The position numbers and the translations under genes are program-made. Below, piece after piece: positions 1 to 8,809 of a DNA stretch of 64,000 bases; the first letter of the stretch is position 1; each line of letters starts with the position of its first letter. Under the pieces are notes generated by a model. The model saw only the letters and a list, made by a program, of their open reading frames with translations. It did no database searches and was not told the origin of the DNA. Source of the DNA: Agromyces luteolus (lineage in GTDB: Bacteria; Actinomycetota; Actinomycetes; Actinomycetales; Microbacteriaceae); contig NZ_WODA01000023.1 in NCBI RefSeq assembly GCF_009729855.1, positions 124,001-188,000 on the forward strand, written 5' to 3'.

Positions 1-71
1 GGCGCCCCCTGCCAGCACGCCAGCCCGAAGGATGCCGCGCCGTGGACGATGTCGAGCGAGTCGTTGCGCAT
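1..71 (-). CDS. 5' fragment of an unidentified protein (runs off the window start)
   Basis: Reading leftward from an ATG at 71 there is an open frame of 23 codons to the window edge, almost all ending in G or C, as in real genes here. The visible protein starts MRNDSLDIVHGAASFGLACW. It is divergent from the dioxygenase gene that starts at 161, an arrangement common for a regulator and its target. An AraC-type regulator is one possibility, but too little is visible to name a family. The ribosome-binding site is weak. Confidence 0.4.
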   Translation of the reverse strand, partial: MRNDSLDIVHGAASFGLACWQGA

Positions 72-160
72 GATCCCGGAATCCTCGCACATCCGACGGG
101 AAGAACTGCGTGATCCTCCGGCCTACGGTGGAGCACGACCCCACACCGGAAGGACCCGTC

Positions 161-1105
161 ATGACCCTCGTCGACCCGCCCGCGCCCGCCGCGGCATCCG
201 TCGCCACCGACCACCGCCTGACGCCCGAGCAGGTGCGCTTCTTCGACGAGCACGGGTACCTCGTGCTGCGCGGACGCATCCCCGCCGCCATGCTCGAGCG
301 CCTGCGGGACGCCGCCGACGCCTGGGTCGCCGACGGCCGCGCGCTCGCGGAGGACGACCCCGCGGCATCCGACTACCAGTGGGCCACGCGCGGCGGCGAG
401 CGCCGCATGTTCCGCGTCGACTACCTCCACGCCAAGGGTCAGGCCGCCTCGCTCGAACTGCTCGGCAGCCCCGAGGTGCTCGGCATCGCGGAGAGCCTCG
501 CCGGTCCGGACTTCGTGCCGACGTACGAGTCGCTCGTCTTCAAGGACGAGGGCGACGGCGCCGCGATCGACTGGCACCAGGACGCCGTGCATCCCCGGAC
601 GCACCGCATCTTCAACGTCGACGTCTACCTCGACGCGTCGCGCGCGGGCGAGGGTGCCCTGCGCGTCGCGCCCGGGTCGCACCTCGCCCCGGTCGACGTC
701 TGCCAGCTGCAGGAGGAGTACGGCTGGGATGCGCCGGGCGTCATCCAGGTCGAGCTCGAGCCCGGCGACGTCCTCGTGCACGACGTCATGGTCGTGCACG
801 GCTCCGAGTCGGTGACGGGCAACCGCCTCCGCCGCACGATCTACTACGAGTTCCGCGCGGCCGAGCAGATCGCCGCCGAGGGCCCGTGGGACGCGGAGTG
901 GATCGACCGTCGCCTCCGCCTGCTGCCCGTCGCGCTGCGCGAGCACGCCCGAGCCGACCCGGACGCCGCGCCGTTCGACTGGCGCATCGACCCCGCACTC
1001 GCACCCCGGTCGTCGGACGACGACGAGGCCGAGCTCCGCATCGCGCACCTCGTGCACTCCCCCGGCTCGTACTGCAGTGCGGGGAGCGTGCCGTTCACCG
1101 GGTGA
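161..1105 (+). CDS. Phytanoyl-CoA dioxygenase (PhyH) family Fe(II)/2-oxoglutarate oxygenase
   Basis: Predicted cytosolic non-haem iron oxygenase of 314 aa. The PhyH fold is supported by the N-terminal FFDEHGYLVLRG segment and the iron triad: H139 and D141 in WHQD, and H213 in VVHGS. An arginine pair at 224-225 is well placed to bind 2-oxoglutarate. The start at 161 is preferred over an in-frame upstream ATG at 110 because GGAAGGA sits 8 nt before it and homology begins soon after. The substrate cannot be told; family members hydroxylate many small molecules. It is monocistronic and convergent with the SDR gene downstream. Confidence 0.85.
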   Translation: MTLVDPPAPAAASVATDHRLTPEQVRFFDEHGYLVLRGRIPAAMLERLRDAADAWVADGRALAEDDPAASDYQWATRGGERRMFRVDYLHAKGQAASLELLGSPEVLGIAESLAGPDFVPTYESLVFKDEGDGAAIDWHQDAVHPRTHRIFNVDVYLDASRAGEGALRVAPGSHLAPVDVCQLQEEYGWDAPGVIQVELEPGDVLVHDVMVVHGSESVTGNRLRRTIYYEFRAAEQIAAEGPWDAEWIDRRLRLLPVALREHARADPDAAPFDWRIDPALAPRSSDDDEAELRIAHLVHSPGSYCSAGSVPFTG

Positions 1106-1159
1106 GGCCCGACCGCCGGTCCCCGCGGCCGGGGCGCGGCCGCCGGGACGCGGCCGGAG

Positions 1160-1801
1160 TCAGCGCAGGGCGTCGGCGATCGGCGTTTCGCCGCGATTGA
1201 ACCGGATGGTGCGTCCGATCGTGGCGGGCTCGACGAGGCTCGCCGCGACGGTCGCCGCGACGTCCGCGCGGTCGACGTCGGAGCTCTCCTCGCCGGTCGT
1301 GTCGATGCGGCCGGTCCCGGGCCCGTCGGCGAGGGTCGACGGACCGAGGATCGTGTAGTCGAGACCCGACGCGCGCAGGTGCTCGTCGGCGTCGGCCTTG
1401 GCGTCGGCGTAGTGGCGGAACGCGCTGTCGGCGGGCACCCGGTGGTCGACGCGCGAACCGAAGTACGACACCATCACGTACCGGGCGACGCCCGCCTGCG
1501 CCGCGGCATCCATCGACCGGACCGCCGCGTCGTGGTCGACCGCGCGCGTGCGGACCGGGTCGCCGCCGCCGGCGCCCGCCGACCAGACGACCGCGTCGTG
1601 CCCGGCGATCACGTCGGCGAGCTCCGCGACGTCGAGGGCCTCGATGTCCGCCACGATCGGATTCGCACCGGTCGCGCCGACCTCCGCGGCGTGCTCCGGA
1701 TTGCGGATGACCGCGTCGACCTCGTCCCCGCGATCCGCGAGGATCCGCGCGAGCTGCAACGCGACCCGACCGTGTCCACCGATGACCAGCACCTTCGCCA
1801 T
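1160..1801 (-). CDS. NAD(P)-binding atypical SDR (NmrA/YwnB-like)
   Basis: 213-aa Rossmann-fold protein beginning MAKVLVIGGHGRVALQLARI, whose GGHGRV glycine motif fits the atypical SDR dinucleotide-binding loop. VVWSAGAGGG and YVMVSYFGS lie where this family has its core strands, followed by a tyrosine in HYADAK. Members act as NAD(P)H sensors or reductases of unknown substrate. The start at 1801 is chosen because GGGGAGG lies just upstream; the longer in-frame form to 1828 adds nine residues without homology. No operon partner is evident. Confidence 0.75.
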   Translation of the reverse strand: MAKVLVIGGHGRVALQLARILADRGDEVDAVIRNPEHAAEVGATGANPIVADIEALDVAELADVIAGHDAVVWSAGAGGGDPVRTRAVDHDAAVRSMDAAAQAGVARYVMVSYFGSRVDHRVPADSAFRHYADAKADADEHLRASGLDYTILGPSTLADGPGTGRIDTTGEESSDVDRADVAATVAASLVEPATIGRTIRFNRGETPIADALR

Positions 1802-1942
1802 GACCAGCCTCCCCGCCGTTCGACACACCCACGCTACTCACGCACGGGGCGCCGGGCCAGCGTCCGCGGATGCCGCTCCGATGCTGGCGCCGACGTCCGC
1901 CCCCGCGCCAGAATGAGGCAACGGACACACACGGAGGTGCGC

Positions 1943-2050
1943 ATGTCGGTCGAAACGGTGCTCTGGGGAGCGATCTTCGCGATCATGGCAGTCGGCGGCG
2001 TCGGCCTCGCCGCCTGCCTGTGGGTGTTCGCGCGCGCACCGAAGCAGTGA
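1943..2050 (+). CDS. Small single-pass membrane protein (35 aa)
   Basis: A short gene starting at 1943, 5 nt after GGAGGT at 1933-1938, a strong ribosome-binding site. The product has one hydrophobic helix of about 22 residues (roughly 8-29) followed by a positively charged tail ending RAPKQ, so it should sit in the membrane with its C terminus inside. No family is recognised. The good ribosome-binding site and GC-rich third positions argue that it is real. Confidence 0.6.
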   Translation: MSVETVLWGAIFAIMAVGGVGLAACLWVFARAPKQ

Positions 2051-2087
2051 GGCGACCCTCCGCCGTCGCCGGCGCCCTCCCGCGCCG

Positions 2088-2570
2088 ATGACGACGCTGC
2101 GGAGCGCCGGCGTGCTTTTGCACCGCCGCGCGCCCGGGCTCGACGTGTTCATCGCGCACATGGGCGGGCCGTTCTGGGCGGGCCGGCTCGAGCGCTCCTG
2201 GTCGATGCCGAAGGGGCTCATCGATCCCGGCGAGGACCCGCGCGATGCGGCGTTCCGCGAGTTCGAGGAGGAGGTCGGCGTGCCGGCGCCCGACGTCGCC
2301 TACGTCGATCTCGGGACCGTCCGGGCCTCCGCCAAGAAGCTGCTGCACGTCTTCGCCGGCGAGGCGCCGGGCTTCGAGGTCGCGGAGCTGCGGCCGGGCA
2401 CCTTCGAGATGGAGTGGCCGCCGCGGTCGGGCCGGACGGAGGCGTTCCCCGAGATCGACGAGGCGCGGTGGGTCCCCGTCGACGAGGCGCGCGAGCTGCT
2501 GGTGCGGGGACAGGTCGCCGCGATCGACCGGCTGGAGACCGCGATCGCGACCGGCGACCACGGCGGCTGA
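2088..2570 (+). CDS. NUDIX hydrolase
   Basis: 160-aa single-domain NUDIX protein. The complete Nudix box runs from G43 to V65 with E49, R57, E58, E60, E61 and E62 in place, so the metal-dependent pyrophosphohydrolase site is intact. The SMPKG lead-in and overall length resemble diadenosine-polyphosphate/MutT-like members, but the substrate is not determined. It lies 37 nt after the 35-aa membrane protein gene and converges on the AI-2E permease gene. Confidence 0.85.
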   Translation: MTTLRSAGVLLHRRAPGLDVFIAHMGGPFWAGRLERSWSMPKGLIDPGEDPRDAAFREFEEEVGVPAPDVAYVDLGTVRASAKKLLHVFAGEAPGFEVAELRPGTFEMEWPPRSGRTEAFPEIDEARWVPVDEARELLVRGQVAAIDRLETAIATGDHGG

Positions 2571-2581
2571 GCGGACTCCGG

Positions 2582-3772
2582 TCAGGCGACGGGCACGTCG
2601 CCGCCGACGTCCTCGGACGGTCTCCGGCGCCTCAGGTGCAGGTGCCTGCGCTCGTCGATCGACGGATCGGGGGCGTCCCACACCTTGACGATCGCCCAGC
2701 CGACCGCCGTCAGCGGCACGGCGAGCACCGCGCCCGCGATCCCGCCGAGGATCGTGCCCGCGGTCAGCGCGATGAGCACGACGAGCGGGTGCAGCTTCAG
2801 CGACTGCGCCATGACCACCGGTTGGAGCAGGTCGCCCTCGAGCTGGTTCACGGCGATCACGATCGCCACGACGATGAGGGCGACGATCGGACCGTTCGCG
2901 ACGAGTGCGACGAGCGCGGCGAGGATGCCGGCGACCGTCGCGCCGACGAGCGGGATGAACGCCGTCAGGAACACGATGACCGCGAGCGGCAGCGCGAGCG
3001 GCACCTGGAGGATCGCGAGGCCGATGCCGATGGCGACCGCGTCGACGAGCGCGACGATGGCCGTGCCGCGGACGTACCCGCCGAGCACCTTGACCGAGGT
3101 CTCCCCGATGCGGCGGCCGCGCTCGAGCCGATCGCCCGTGAACGGCCGCATGAAGAAGGCCCAGATCCGGTCGCCGTCCTTGAGGAAGAAGAACAGCACG
3201 ACGAGCATGAGCACGAGTCCGGTGATGAACTCCGTCGCCTGCGACACGCCGGTGAGCGCGCTCTGCCCGAACTCCGCGCTCGTGACGAAGTCGAGGATCC
3301 CGTCGCGCCACTCGTCGAGCTGCGACTGGTCGATCGGGATCGGCAGGCTCTGCACCCAGTCGACGAGGTCCTCGAAGCCCGCGACCGCCGAGTCGGCGAG
3401 GTCGTTCCACTGGGAGCGCACCGCGAACACGATGGCCGTGACGATCCCGCCGAGCACGAGGATGCCGCCGAGGAGCGCGGTCCACGCGGCCAGGATGGGC
3501 GGCATCCCGCGCCGGAGCCACGCGATCAGCGGGCTCGCGGCCGACGCGAGGATCAGCGCGATGAGCACCGGGATCACGATGAGCGTGACCCGCGTGAGCG
3601 CGAACACCGCGAGCGCACCGAGCGCGATCACGATGAGCACCTGGAGGCTGCGGATCGACCATCGGCCGAGGCGGTCGTTCCAGATCGGTCCGCCCGCGCC
3701 TCGGCGCGCGTGCTCGGCGGCCGCGGGCGGGCCGGGGTCGGGATCGCGTGCGGGACGGCGTCGGAGGACCAT
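2582..3772 (-). CDS. AI-2E family transporter (PF01594-type permease)
   Basis: 396-aa polytopic membrane protein. After a basic cytosolic N terminus come about eight hydrophobic helices, with the family-typical LILASAASPLIAWLRRG region near residue 80 and a glycine/proline-rich ITAGTILGGIAGAVLAVPLTA segment near the C terminus. Homologues have been linked to autoinducer-2 export, Na+/H+ antiport or simply unknown transport, so substrate assignment is open. The C-terminal tail is rich in His and Arg. No regulator or substrate enzyme is linked to it. Confidence 0.8.
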   Translation of the reverse strand: MVLRRRPARDPDPGPPAAAEHARRGAGGPIWNDRLGRWSIRSLQVLIVIALGALAVFALTRVTLIVIPVLIALILASAASPLIAWLRRGMPPILAAWTALLGGILVLGGIVTAIVFAVRSQWNDLADSAVAGFEDLVDWVQSLPIPIDQSQLDEWRDGILDFVTSAEFGQSALTGVSQATEFITGLVLMLVVLFFFLKDGDRIWAFFMRPFTGDRLERGRRIGETSVKVLGGYVRGTAIVALVDAVAIGIGLAILQVPLALPLAVIVFLTAFIPLVGATVAGILAALVALVANGPIVALIVVAIVIAVNQLEGDLLQPVVMAQSLKLHPLVVLIALTAGTILGGIAGAVLAVPLTAVGWAIVKVWDAPDPSIDERRHLHLRRRRPSEDVGGDVPVA

Positions 3773-3910
3773 GGCTCGACCCTAGGCGCGCCGTGCGCGC
3801 CGGCACAGGCCTTGACCCGGTGCGTCCGCGACGCGACGACCGCCGATCCCGGGTCGGGCGCGCGCATCGGGCTTCCGTGCGTCGGCGAGCGCCGCGGCCT
3901 AGCATGCAGC

Positions 3911-4573
3911 ATGCCCTCGACGCCCATGCGCGACCTCAGCCATCCGATCGCCGACGGCATGACGGTCTACCCGGGCGACCCGTCGGTGCACCTCTCCCCC
4001 GCGCTCGAGCTCGGCCGCGACGGCGCGGCCGTCACCGCGCTCCGGCTCGGGTCGCACACCGGCACGCACGTCGATGCCCCCGCGCACGCGATCGCGGGCG
4101 GGCGGACCATGGCCGAGGTCGTGCTCGACGAGCTCGTCGGCGAGGCGGTCGTGTTCCACCTCGAGGGCCTCGCCGACGGTGCGACGTACGGGCTCGACGA
4201 GCTCGCCGCCGCGCTGCCCGGGGGCGCACTGCCCGCCGCGCTCCCCCCGATCGCGATCGTCGACACCGGGTGGTGGCGGTGGTTCGGCGACGAGCGCGCG
4301 CTGCGGCATCCGTCGCTCGACCCGGCCGCCGCGGCCGAGCTCATCGCGCGCGGCATGCACGTGCTCGCGGTCGACACCCTGAGTCCCGATACGACGGATG
4401 CCGCGGGCACGACGTCGTTCCCGGTGCACGAGGTGGTCCTCGGCGCCGACCACCTGATCGTCGAGAACGTCGCGGGACTCGATGGCCTGCCGACGCACGT
4501 GCGGGTCGGCTTCTTCCCGCTCCGGCTCGGAGTCGACGGCGCGCCCCTGCGCGCGGTCGCGTTCGGCGGCTGA
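3911..4573 (+). CDS. Cyclase family protein (kynurenine formamidase-like)
   Basis: 220-aa metal-dependent hydrolase of the cyclase/KynB family (PF04199). It shows the signature SHPIADGMTVYPGDP near the N terminus and the metal motif SHTGTHVDAPAH. Later ADTTSFP-like and NVAGLDGLP segments also fit. A true kynurenine formamidase would normally lie near other tryptophan-catabolic genes, and none is seen, so the substrate stays open. A TAGCAT hexamer at 3900-3905 ends 5 nt before the ATG, suggesting leaderless translation; an in-frame ATG at 3926 is the alternative start. Confidence 0.75.
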   Translation: MPSTPMRDLSHPIADGMTVYPGDPSVHLSPALELGRDGAAVTALRLGSHTGTHVDAPAHAIAGGRTMAEVVLDELVGEAVVFHLEGLADGATYGLDELAAALPGGALPAALPPIAIVDTGWWRWFGDERALRHPSLDPAAAAELIARGMHVLAVDTLSPDTTDAAGTTSFPVHEVVLGADHLIVENVAGLDGLPTHVRVGFFPLRLGVDGAPLRAVAFGG

Positions 4574-4614
4574 TCGGGGTTCCGCGGAGCCGGGAACGCG
4601 AGCAGACTGGGGCG

Positions 4615-4986
4615 ATGGACCTCGGTGCCTTCTCCGTCAGCCTCGCCGTCGACGACCTCGCCGCCTCGCGGGCGTTCTACGAGCGGCTCGGATTCGAGGC
4701 GTTCGGCGGCGACCCCGACCAGGGATGGCTGATGCTCCGCAACGGGTCCCACGTGATCGGGCTCTTCCGGGGCATGTTCGAGCGCAACCTGCTCACGTTC
4801 AACCCCGGGTGGGACCAGTCGGCGTCGGAGGTCGACCCGTTCACCGACGTCCGCGAGCTGCAGCGGCGTCTCCGCGAGGCCGGGGTGGAGTTCGTGTCGG
4901 AGGTCGACGAGGGCGGGTCGGGACCGGGGAGCTTCGTCGTCGTCGACCCCGACGGCAACCCGGTGCTCGTCGACCAGCACCGTTGA
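4615..4986 (+). CDS. VOC (glyoxalase/bleomycin-resistance fold) protein
   Basis: 123-aa single VOC domain: SVSLAVDDLAASRAFYERLGF at the start and a PDGNPVLVDQ ending, the usual beta-alpha-beta-beta-beta repeat. Such proteins bind divalent metal or sequester ligands; nothing shows a specific substrate. It lies 41 nt downstream of the cyclase and 11 nt upstream of the PHP gene, so the three may be co-transcribed. Confidence 0.75.
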   Translation: MDLGAFSVSLAVDDLAASRAFYERLGFEAFGGDPDQGWLMLRNGSHVIGLFRGMFERNLLTFNPGWDQSASEVDPFTDVRELQRRLREAGVEFVSEVDEGGSGPGSFVVVDPDGNPVLVDQHR

Positions 4987-4997
4987 CGGGCCCGGCG

Positions 4998-6065
4998 ATG
5001 GATCCGGTCCAGGCGCTGGAGGAGATCGCGTCGCTGCTCGAGGTGCAGCTCGCGTCGCCGTTCAAGGCGAAGGCGTTCCGCCGCGCGGCGGGCGTGATCG
5101 GCCCGCTCTCCGACGACGAGCTGCGCGCCCGCGCGGCCGACGGCCGGCTGAAGAAGACCCCGGGCATCGGCGACTCGAGCCTCGGCGTGATCGTCGAGGC
5201 GCTCGACGGAAGGGTGCCCGGCTACCTCGCCGACCTCCGCGAGAAGGCGGGCGTCGAGACCGCCACGGGGCTTCGGGCGCTCCTCCGCGGCGACCTGCAC
5301 GCGCACTCCGACTGGTCGGACGGCACGACGAGCATCGCCGCGATGGCGCGCGCCGCGGCATCCGCCGGGCTCGAGTACTTCGCGCTCACCGACCACTCGC
5401 CCTCGCTGCGCGTCGCGAACGGCCTCTCGCCCGAACGGCTGGAGTCGCAGCTCGAGATCGTGGGCGCCCTGAACGCGGGGCTCGCCGAACCCGACCGCGA
5501 CGACGACCCGCGCCGCGATCGCGGCGACCTCGGCGTGCGGATCCTCACCGGCATCGAGGTCGACATCCTCGAGGACGGCGTGCTCGACCAGCGCCCCGAC
5601 CTTCTCGACCGACTCGACGTCGTCGTCGCGAGCGTGCACTCGAAGCTGCGCTCGCCGCGCGACGAGATGACGAAGCGGATGCTCCGTGCCATCCGCGACC
5701 CGCGCATGAACGTGCTCGGGCACTGCACGGGCCGGCTCGTGCAGGGATCCCGCGGCACCCGGCCGCAGTCGGAGTTCGACGCGGAGGCCGTGTTCGCCGC
5801 GTGCGCCGAGCACGACGTCGCGGTCGAGGTCAACTCGCGGCCGGAACGCCAGGATCCGCCCGACGACCTCATCGCGATCGCCCTCGAGGCCGGCTGCCGG
5901 TTCTCGATCGACACCGACGGGCACGCACCCGGCCACTTCGGGTTCCTCGCCCTCGGCGCCGCCCGCGCCGAGGCGGCCGGCATCCCGCCCGAGCGGATCG
6001 TCACGACCTGGGACGCCGACCGCCTCGTCGACTGGGCCGGGTCGAAGAAGCGGGTCGCCCCCTAG
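4998..6065 (+). CDS. PHP-domain phosphoesterase with N-terminal helix-hairpin-helix region
   Basis: 355 aa. Residues 1-85 resemble the helix-hairpin-helix region that precedes the PHP domain in PolX-type proteins (KAKAFRRAAG, KKTPGIGDSS). Residues 95-350 form the PHP domain, with metal ligands in GDLHAHSDWS (H101, H103), LTDHSPS, GIEVDI, SVHSK, LGHCTGR and IDTDGHAPGH. There is no polymerase domain, so this is a stand-alone PHP phosphoesterase, perhaps acting on DNA 3' ends or a small phosphate ester. Its stop codon overlaps the stop of the convergent hydrolase by 4 bp within CCTAGG. Confidence 0.8.
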   Translation: MDPVQALEEIASLLEVQLASPFKAKAFRRAAGVIGPLSDDELRARAADGRLKKTPGIGDSSLGVIVEALDGRVPGYLADLREKAGVETATGLRALLRGDLHAHSDWSDGTTSIAAMARAAASAGLEYFALTDHSPSLRVANGLSPERLESQLEIVGALNAGLAEPDRDDDPRRDRGDLGVRILTGIEVDILEDGVLDQRPDLLDRLDVVVASVHSKLRSPRDEMTKRMLRAIRDPRMNVLGHCTGRLVQGSRGTRPQSEFDAEAVFAACAEHDVAVEVNSRPERQDPPDDLIAIALEAGCRFSIDTDGHAPGHFGFLALGAARAEAAGIPPERIVTTWDADRLVDWAGSKKRVAP

Positions 6066-6986
6066 GCGCCGGGGCCGGGGCCGGAGCCGCCGTCTCGCCC
6101 GGGCACGACACTTCCGCGCGAGCGCTCCGCGAGCCAGTCGAGCACCTCGGGCACCACTGCGAGCACGGCGACGTGCCCGTCGTCGAGCCGCATCCACAGC
6201 CGCGCGTCGGGCAGGCCCGCGACGAGGCGCACGGCGTGCGAGCGCGGGATCACGCGGTCGAGCTCGCCGTGCACGAGCAGCACGGGAACGCGGACGTCGG
6301 CGAGTTCGAAGCCCCACGCCCGGGTGAACGCCACGTCGTCGTCGACGAGCCCACCGGGTCCCGACGACTCCGCGCGCTCGGCGTCGCGCCCGACCGCGCC
6401 CCACGCGCCGCCGAGCGCCGCGACGTCGCTGTCGACGAACTGCGCGGGGTCGAACTCGTCGGTCTCCGCGAACCGCATCCGGTCGTCGCGTGAGGCGGCC
6501 GCCGCGCGCAGCGCGCCGGGTGCGTGCATGGCGGCGAACCACGCCTCGCCGCCTGCGTACGGTGCGGGGCTCGCGAGCGTCGGCGGTCACGCGGCCCCGC
6601 AGCAGGGCCGCGCATCCGAGCGCGTGCGGACCCCCGCCCGAATACCCGGCGACGGCGAAGCGATCGACCCCGAGCGCGTCCGCGATCGCCGCCACGTCGG
6701 CGGCGACGGAGCCCACGTCCCGTGCCGCGCGCGGCGTCGACCCGCCGTAGCCGGGACGCGCGAACGTGACGAGCCGGATTCCGCGCGCCCGGGCAGCCTC
6801 GGCGAGCGGCTCCAGCGGCTCGCCCGTGTGGGGCGATCCCGCGTGCCAGACGATGACGGGCGCGCCCGGATGAGGCGGACCGGAGTCGTACACGCGGATG
6901 ACTCCACCGTGGGGCGACGGAACGTCGACGACCGCGGGGCCGGGGGGCTCGGCTCGCCGTCGCCCGGATCCGGCCGCGCCCGGCAC
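6062..6986 (-). pseudogene. Alpha/beta hydrolase gene split by a frameshift
   Basis: The N-terminal half (GTG at 6986 down to about 6590) carries an oxyanion-type loop, FARPGYGGST and the nucleophile elbow GYSGGG. It then leaves frame. The C-terminal half continues in another frame (about 6590 to 6062) from TLASPAPYAGGEAW through the acid-residue segment VLLVHGELDR to the catalytic-histidine segment DDGHVAV. Losing two bases (or gaining one) near GTGACCGCCGACGCTCGCG would explain the break; a 2-nt restoration rebuilds a VTLASPAPY-like strand. Either a recent pseudogene or a sequencing error, because both halves look unchanged otherwise. It follows the 64-aa membrane protein by one base. Confidence 0.75.
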
Positions 6987-6987
6987 G

Positions 6988-7182
6988 CTAGCGCTCGACG
7001 GCCCGGCGGCCGTCGCGTCGCGCGACGAGCGACCTCAGCCAGAGGAAGACGACGACGGCGACGACCGCCACGATCGCGAGCTTCACGACGAACCAGAGCA
7101 CGCTGAACACGAGGTCGACGAGGAACCACGCGATCACGACGGCGGCGATGACGCCGAGGACGGTCCAGATGGTGCGGCTCAT
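6988..7182 (-). CDS. Small two-helix membrane protein (64 aa)
   Basis: 64-aa protein with two hydrophobic helices (about 5-27 and 29-50) and a basic tail ending RRDGRRAVER. No family is recognised. It is followed after one base by the GTG of the frameshifted hydrolase, so the two are probably co-transcribed. The ribosome-binding sequence GAGGG is very close to the ATG. Confidence 0.55.
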   Translation of the reverse strand: MSRTIWTVLGVIAAVVIAWFLVDLVFSVLWFVVKLAIVAVVAVVVFLWLRSLVARRDGRRAVER

Positions 7183-7207
7183 CCCTCGAGCCTAGCCCGG
7201 CGAGCGC

Positions 7208-7633
7208 TCAGCGGGCCCGCTCGTCGCGCGGCGCCCGGGTGGACCAGAGTGCGAGCCCGATGAGCAGGGGCTGGAAGAACAGGCGCACGAACCGCGCACG
7301 GTCGGTCGTGAGCCCGAACGCGTCGCGGCGCTCGCGCCACTGCGCCACGTTGCCGGGGAAGACGGCGGCGAAGAACACCGCCACGATCCAGCCGATGCGC
7401 GACCGCTCCCGCGGGAGCGCCACGAGCGCGGCGCCGAGCCCGACCTCGACGACGCCCGAGCCGACGACGACCGCGTCGGCGTCCATGGGCACCCACGGCG
7501 GCACTTGGGCGCGGAACTCGCGCCTGGCCCAGAACAGGTGACTGATGCCCGCGAACACGAGGCTCGCGGCGAGGAACCAACGACCGGCGGTCCGCGCGGG
7601 CGTCGATGGCGGCACTGAGGGCGAACGGGTCAT
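7208..7633 (-). CDS. DoxX-like membrane protein
   Basis: 141-aa protein with four predicted transmembrane segments. The motifs FLAASLVFAGISHLFWARREFRA, GVVEVGLGAALVA and FPGNVAQW match DoxX/DoxD-like proteins. These are linked to redox or stress functions, but the role of this one is unknown. It is probably in the same transcription unit as the small membrane protein 25 nt downstream. Confidence 0.7.
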   Translation of the reverse strand: MTRSPSVPPSTPARTAGRWFLAASLVFAGISHLFWARREFRAQVPPWVPMDADAVVVGSGVVEVGLGAALVALPRERSRIGWIVAVFFAAVFPGNVAQWRERRDAFGLTTDRARFVRLFFQPLLIGLALWSTRAPRDERAR

Positions 7634-7698
7634 GCGGTCGAGCGTACGAACGGAGACGGTCCTCCGTCATCCGTCGGCCGGGCGTTCGCAGGAAACCG

Positions 7699-8640
7699 TC
7701 AGCCCTGCACGCGCCCCGACTTCGCGGCGATGCGCTTCAGCCTCGGCGGCGTGGCGGCGAACCACGCGACCACCATGGCGACGACCGACAGCGCGAAGAT
7801 CGCGAAGCCGATCCAGTCGTCGGCGTCGCGCGCCGCGTACATCTGGTTGAGCTTGCGCAGCGCGCCCGTCGAGAGCACGAGGACGACGTGCACGAACGTG
7901 AAGGCGAGGAAGAACAGCATCACCGGGTAGTGGAGGGCCCGCGCCATCCGCTCGGTCTGCGCAGACGCCCAGCGCCCCTCGACCGGCCAGATCGACGACA
8001 GCCGGAGACCGGTCAGAAGCGCGAGCGGCGACGCGATGAACACGACCGCGAAGTACGCGAGCTGCTGGAGTGCGTTGTAGACGATCCAGGAGTCCTCCGT
8101 CGGCCACTCGAGGGACGCGTACTGCAGCGCGGCGGAGATCGCGTTCGGGACCACGGCCCAGTCGGTCGGCACGATCCGCAGCCACTGGCCGGTCGCGAAG
8201 AGCAGCACGACGTAGGTGATGCCGACGAGCACCCAGAGGGCGTCGAGCCAGAGGTGGAACCAGAGCCAGATGCCGAGCCGCCGTGGCGCGCGCTTCGTGC
8301 GCGGCCAGCGCGTGTTGTCGCGCGTCCAGAATCCCGGCGGACGCCGCTTGCCGCGGAGTTCGAGCCCGGTCTTGACCAGCAGCACGAGGAAGAACGCGTT
8401 GAGGAAGTGCTGCCAGCCGAGCCACCACGGGATGCCCACGGGGGTGCCCTCGGGCGGCGGGACGATGCCTGGGTAGGTGGCGATGAACTCCTCGACGGCG
8501 GGCTGGGCGACCAGGACCCGGGCGATCACGACGGTCACGACGAGGGCGACGACCGCGATCGCGGTGCCCCAGAGCACGCGCGTGCGCTGCGCCTTCCACC
8601 ATTCGGCGGCGCGGGCGGACGTCGTGGGGGTCGTGGTCAT
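7699..8640 (-). CDS. Cytochrome b/b6-domain (b561 or formate-dehydrogenase gamma-like) membrane protein
   Basis: 313-aa membrane protein with about five helices. Histidines suited to two b-type haems lie in WQHFLNAFF, WFHLWLDALWV, ALHYPVMLFF and TFVHVVLVL, the spacing expected of the Ni_hydr_CYTB/b561 group. It should pass electrons between the quinone pool and a partner, but no catalytic subunit is adjacent, so the partner is unknown. The ATG at 8640 follows GGAGAAGGA; the in-frame extension to 8784 is arginine-rich and unlikely to be translated. Confidence 0.75.
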   Translation of the reverse strand: MTTTPTTSARAAEWWKAQRTRVLWGTAIAVVALVVTVVIARVLVAQPAVEEFIATYPGIVPPPEGTPVGIPWWLGWQHFLNAFFLVLLVKTGLELRGKRRPPGFWTRDNTRWPRTKRAPRRLGIWLWFHLWLDALWVLVGITYVVLLFATGQWLRIVPTDWAVVPNAISAALQYASLEWPTEDSWIVYNALQQLAYFAVVFIASPLALLTGLRLSSIWPVEGRWASAQTERMARALHYPVMLFFLAFTFVHVVLVLSTGALRKLNQMYAARDADDWIGFAIFALSVVAMVVAWFAATPPRLKRIAAKSGRVQG

Positions 8641-8809
8641 GCGGCGTCGGGTCCTTCTCCAACGGATGCCGGCGGCAGCCGGCTGCCGGCGCGGCGTCGG
8701 CGCGCACCGGGCGTGAAACGGATGCCTCCGACGATATCGCCGTCGGCTGGGAGCGCGTGACGCGCGCGCAACACCGCGTCGCACCGTGCGCGAGACCTAT
8801 GCTGGCCCG

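Noticed and set aside
3911..4573. Naming the cyclase-family gene kynB
   Set aside because: No kynurenine or tryptophan-degradation genes are nearby, and the family includes enzymes with other substrates.
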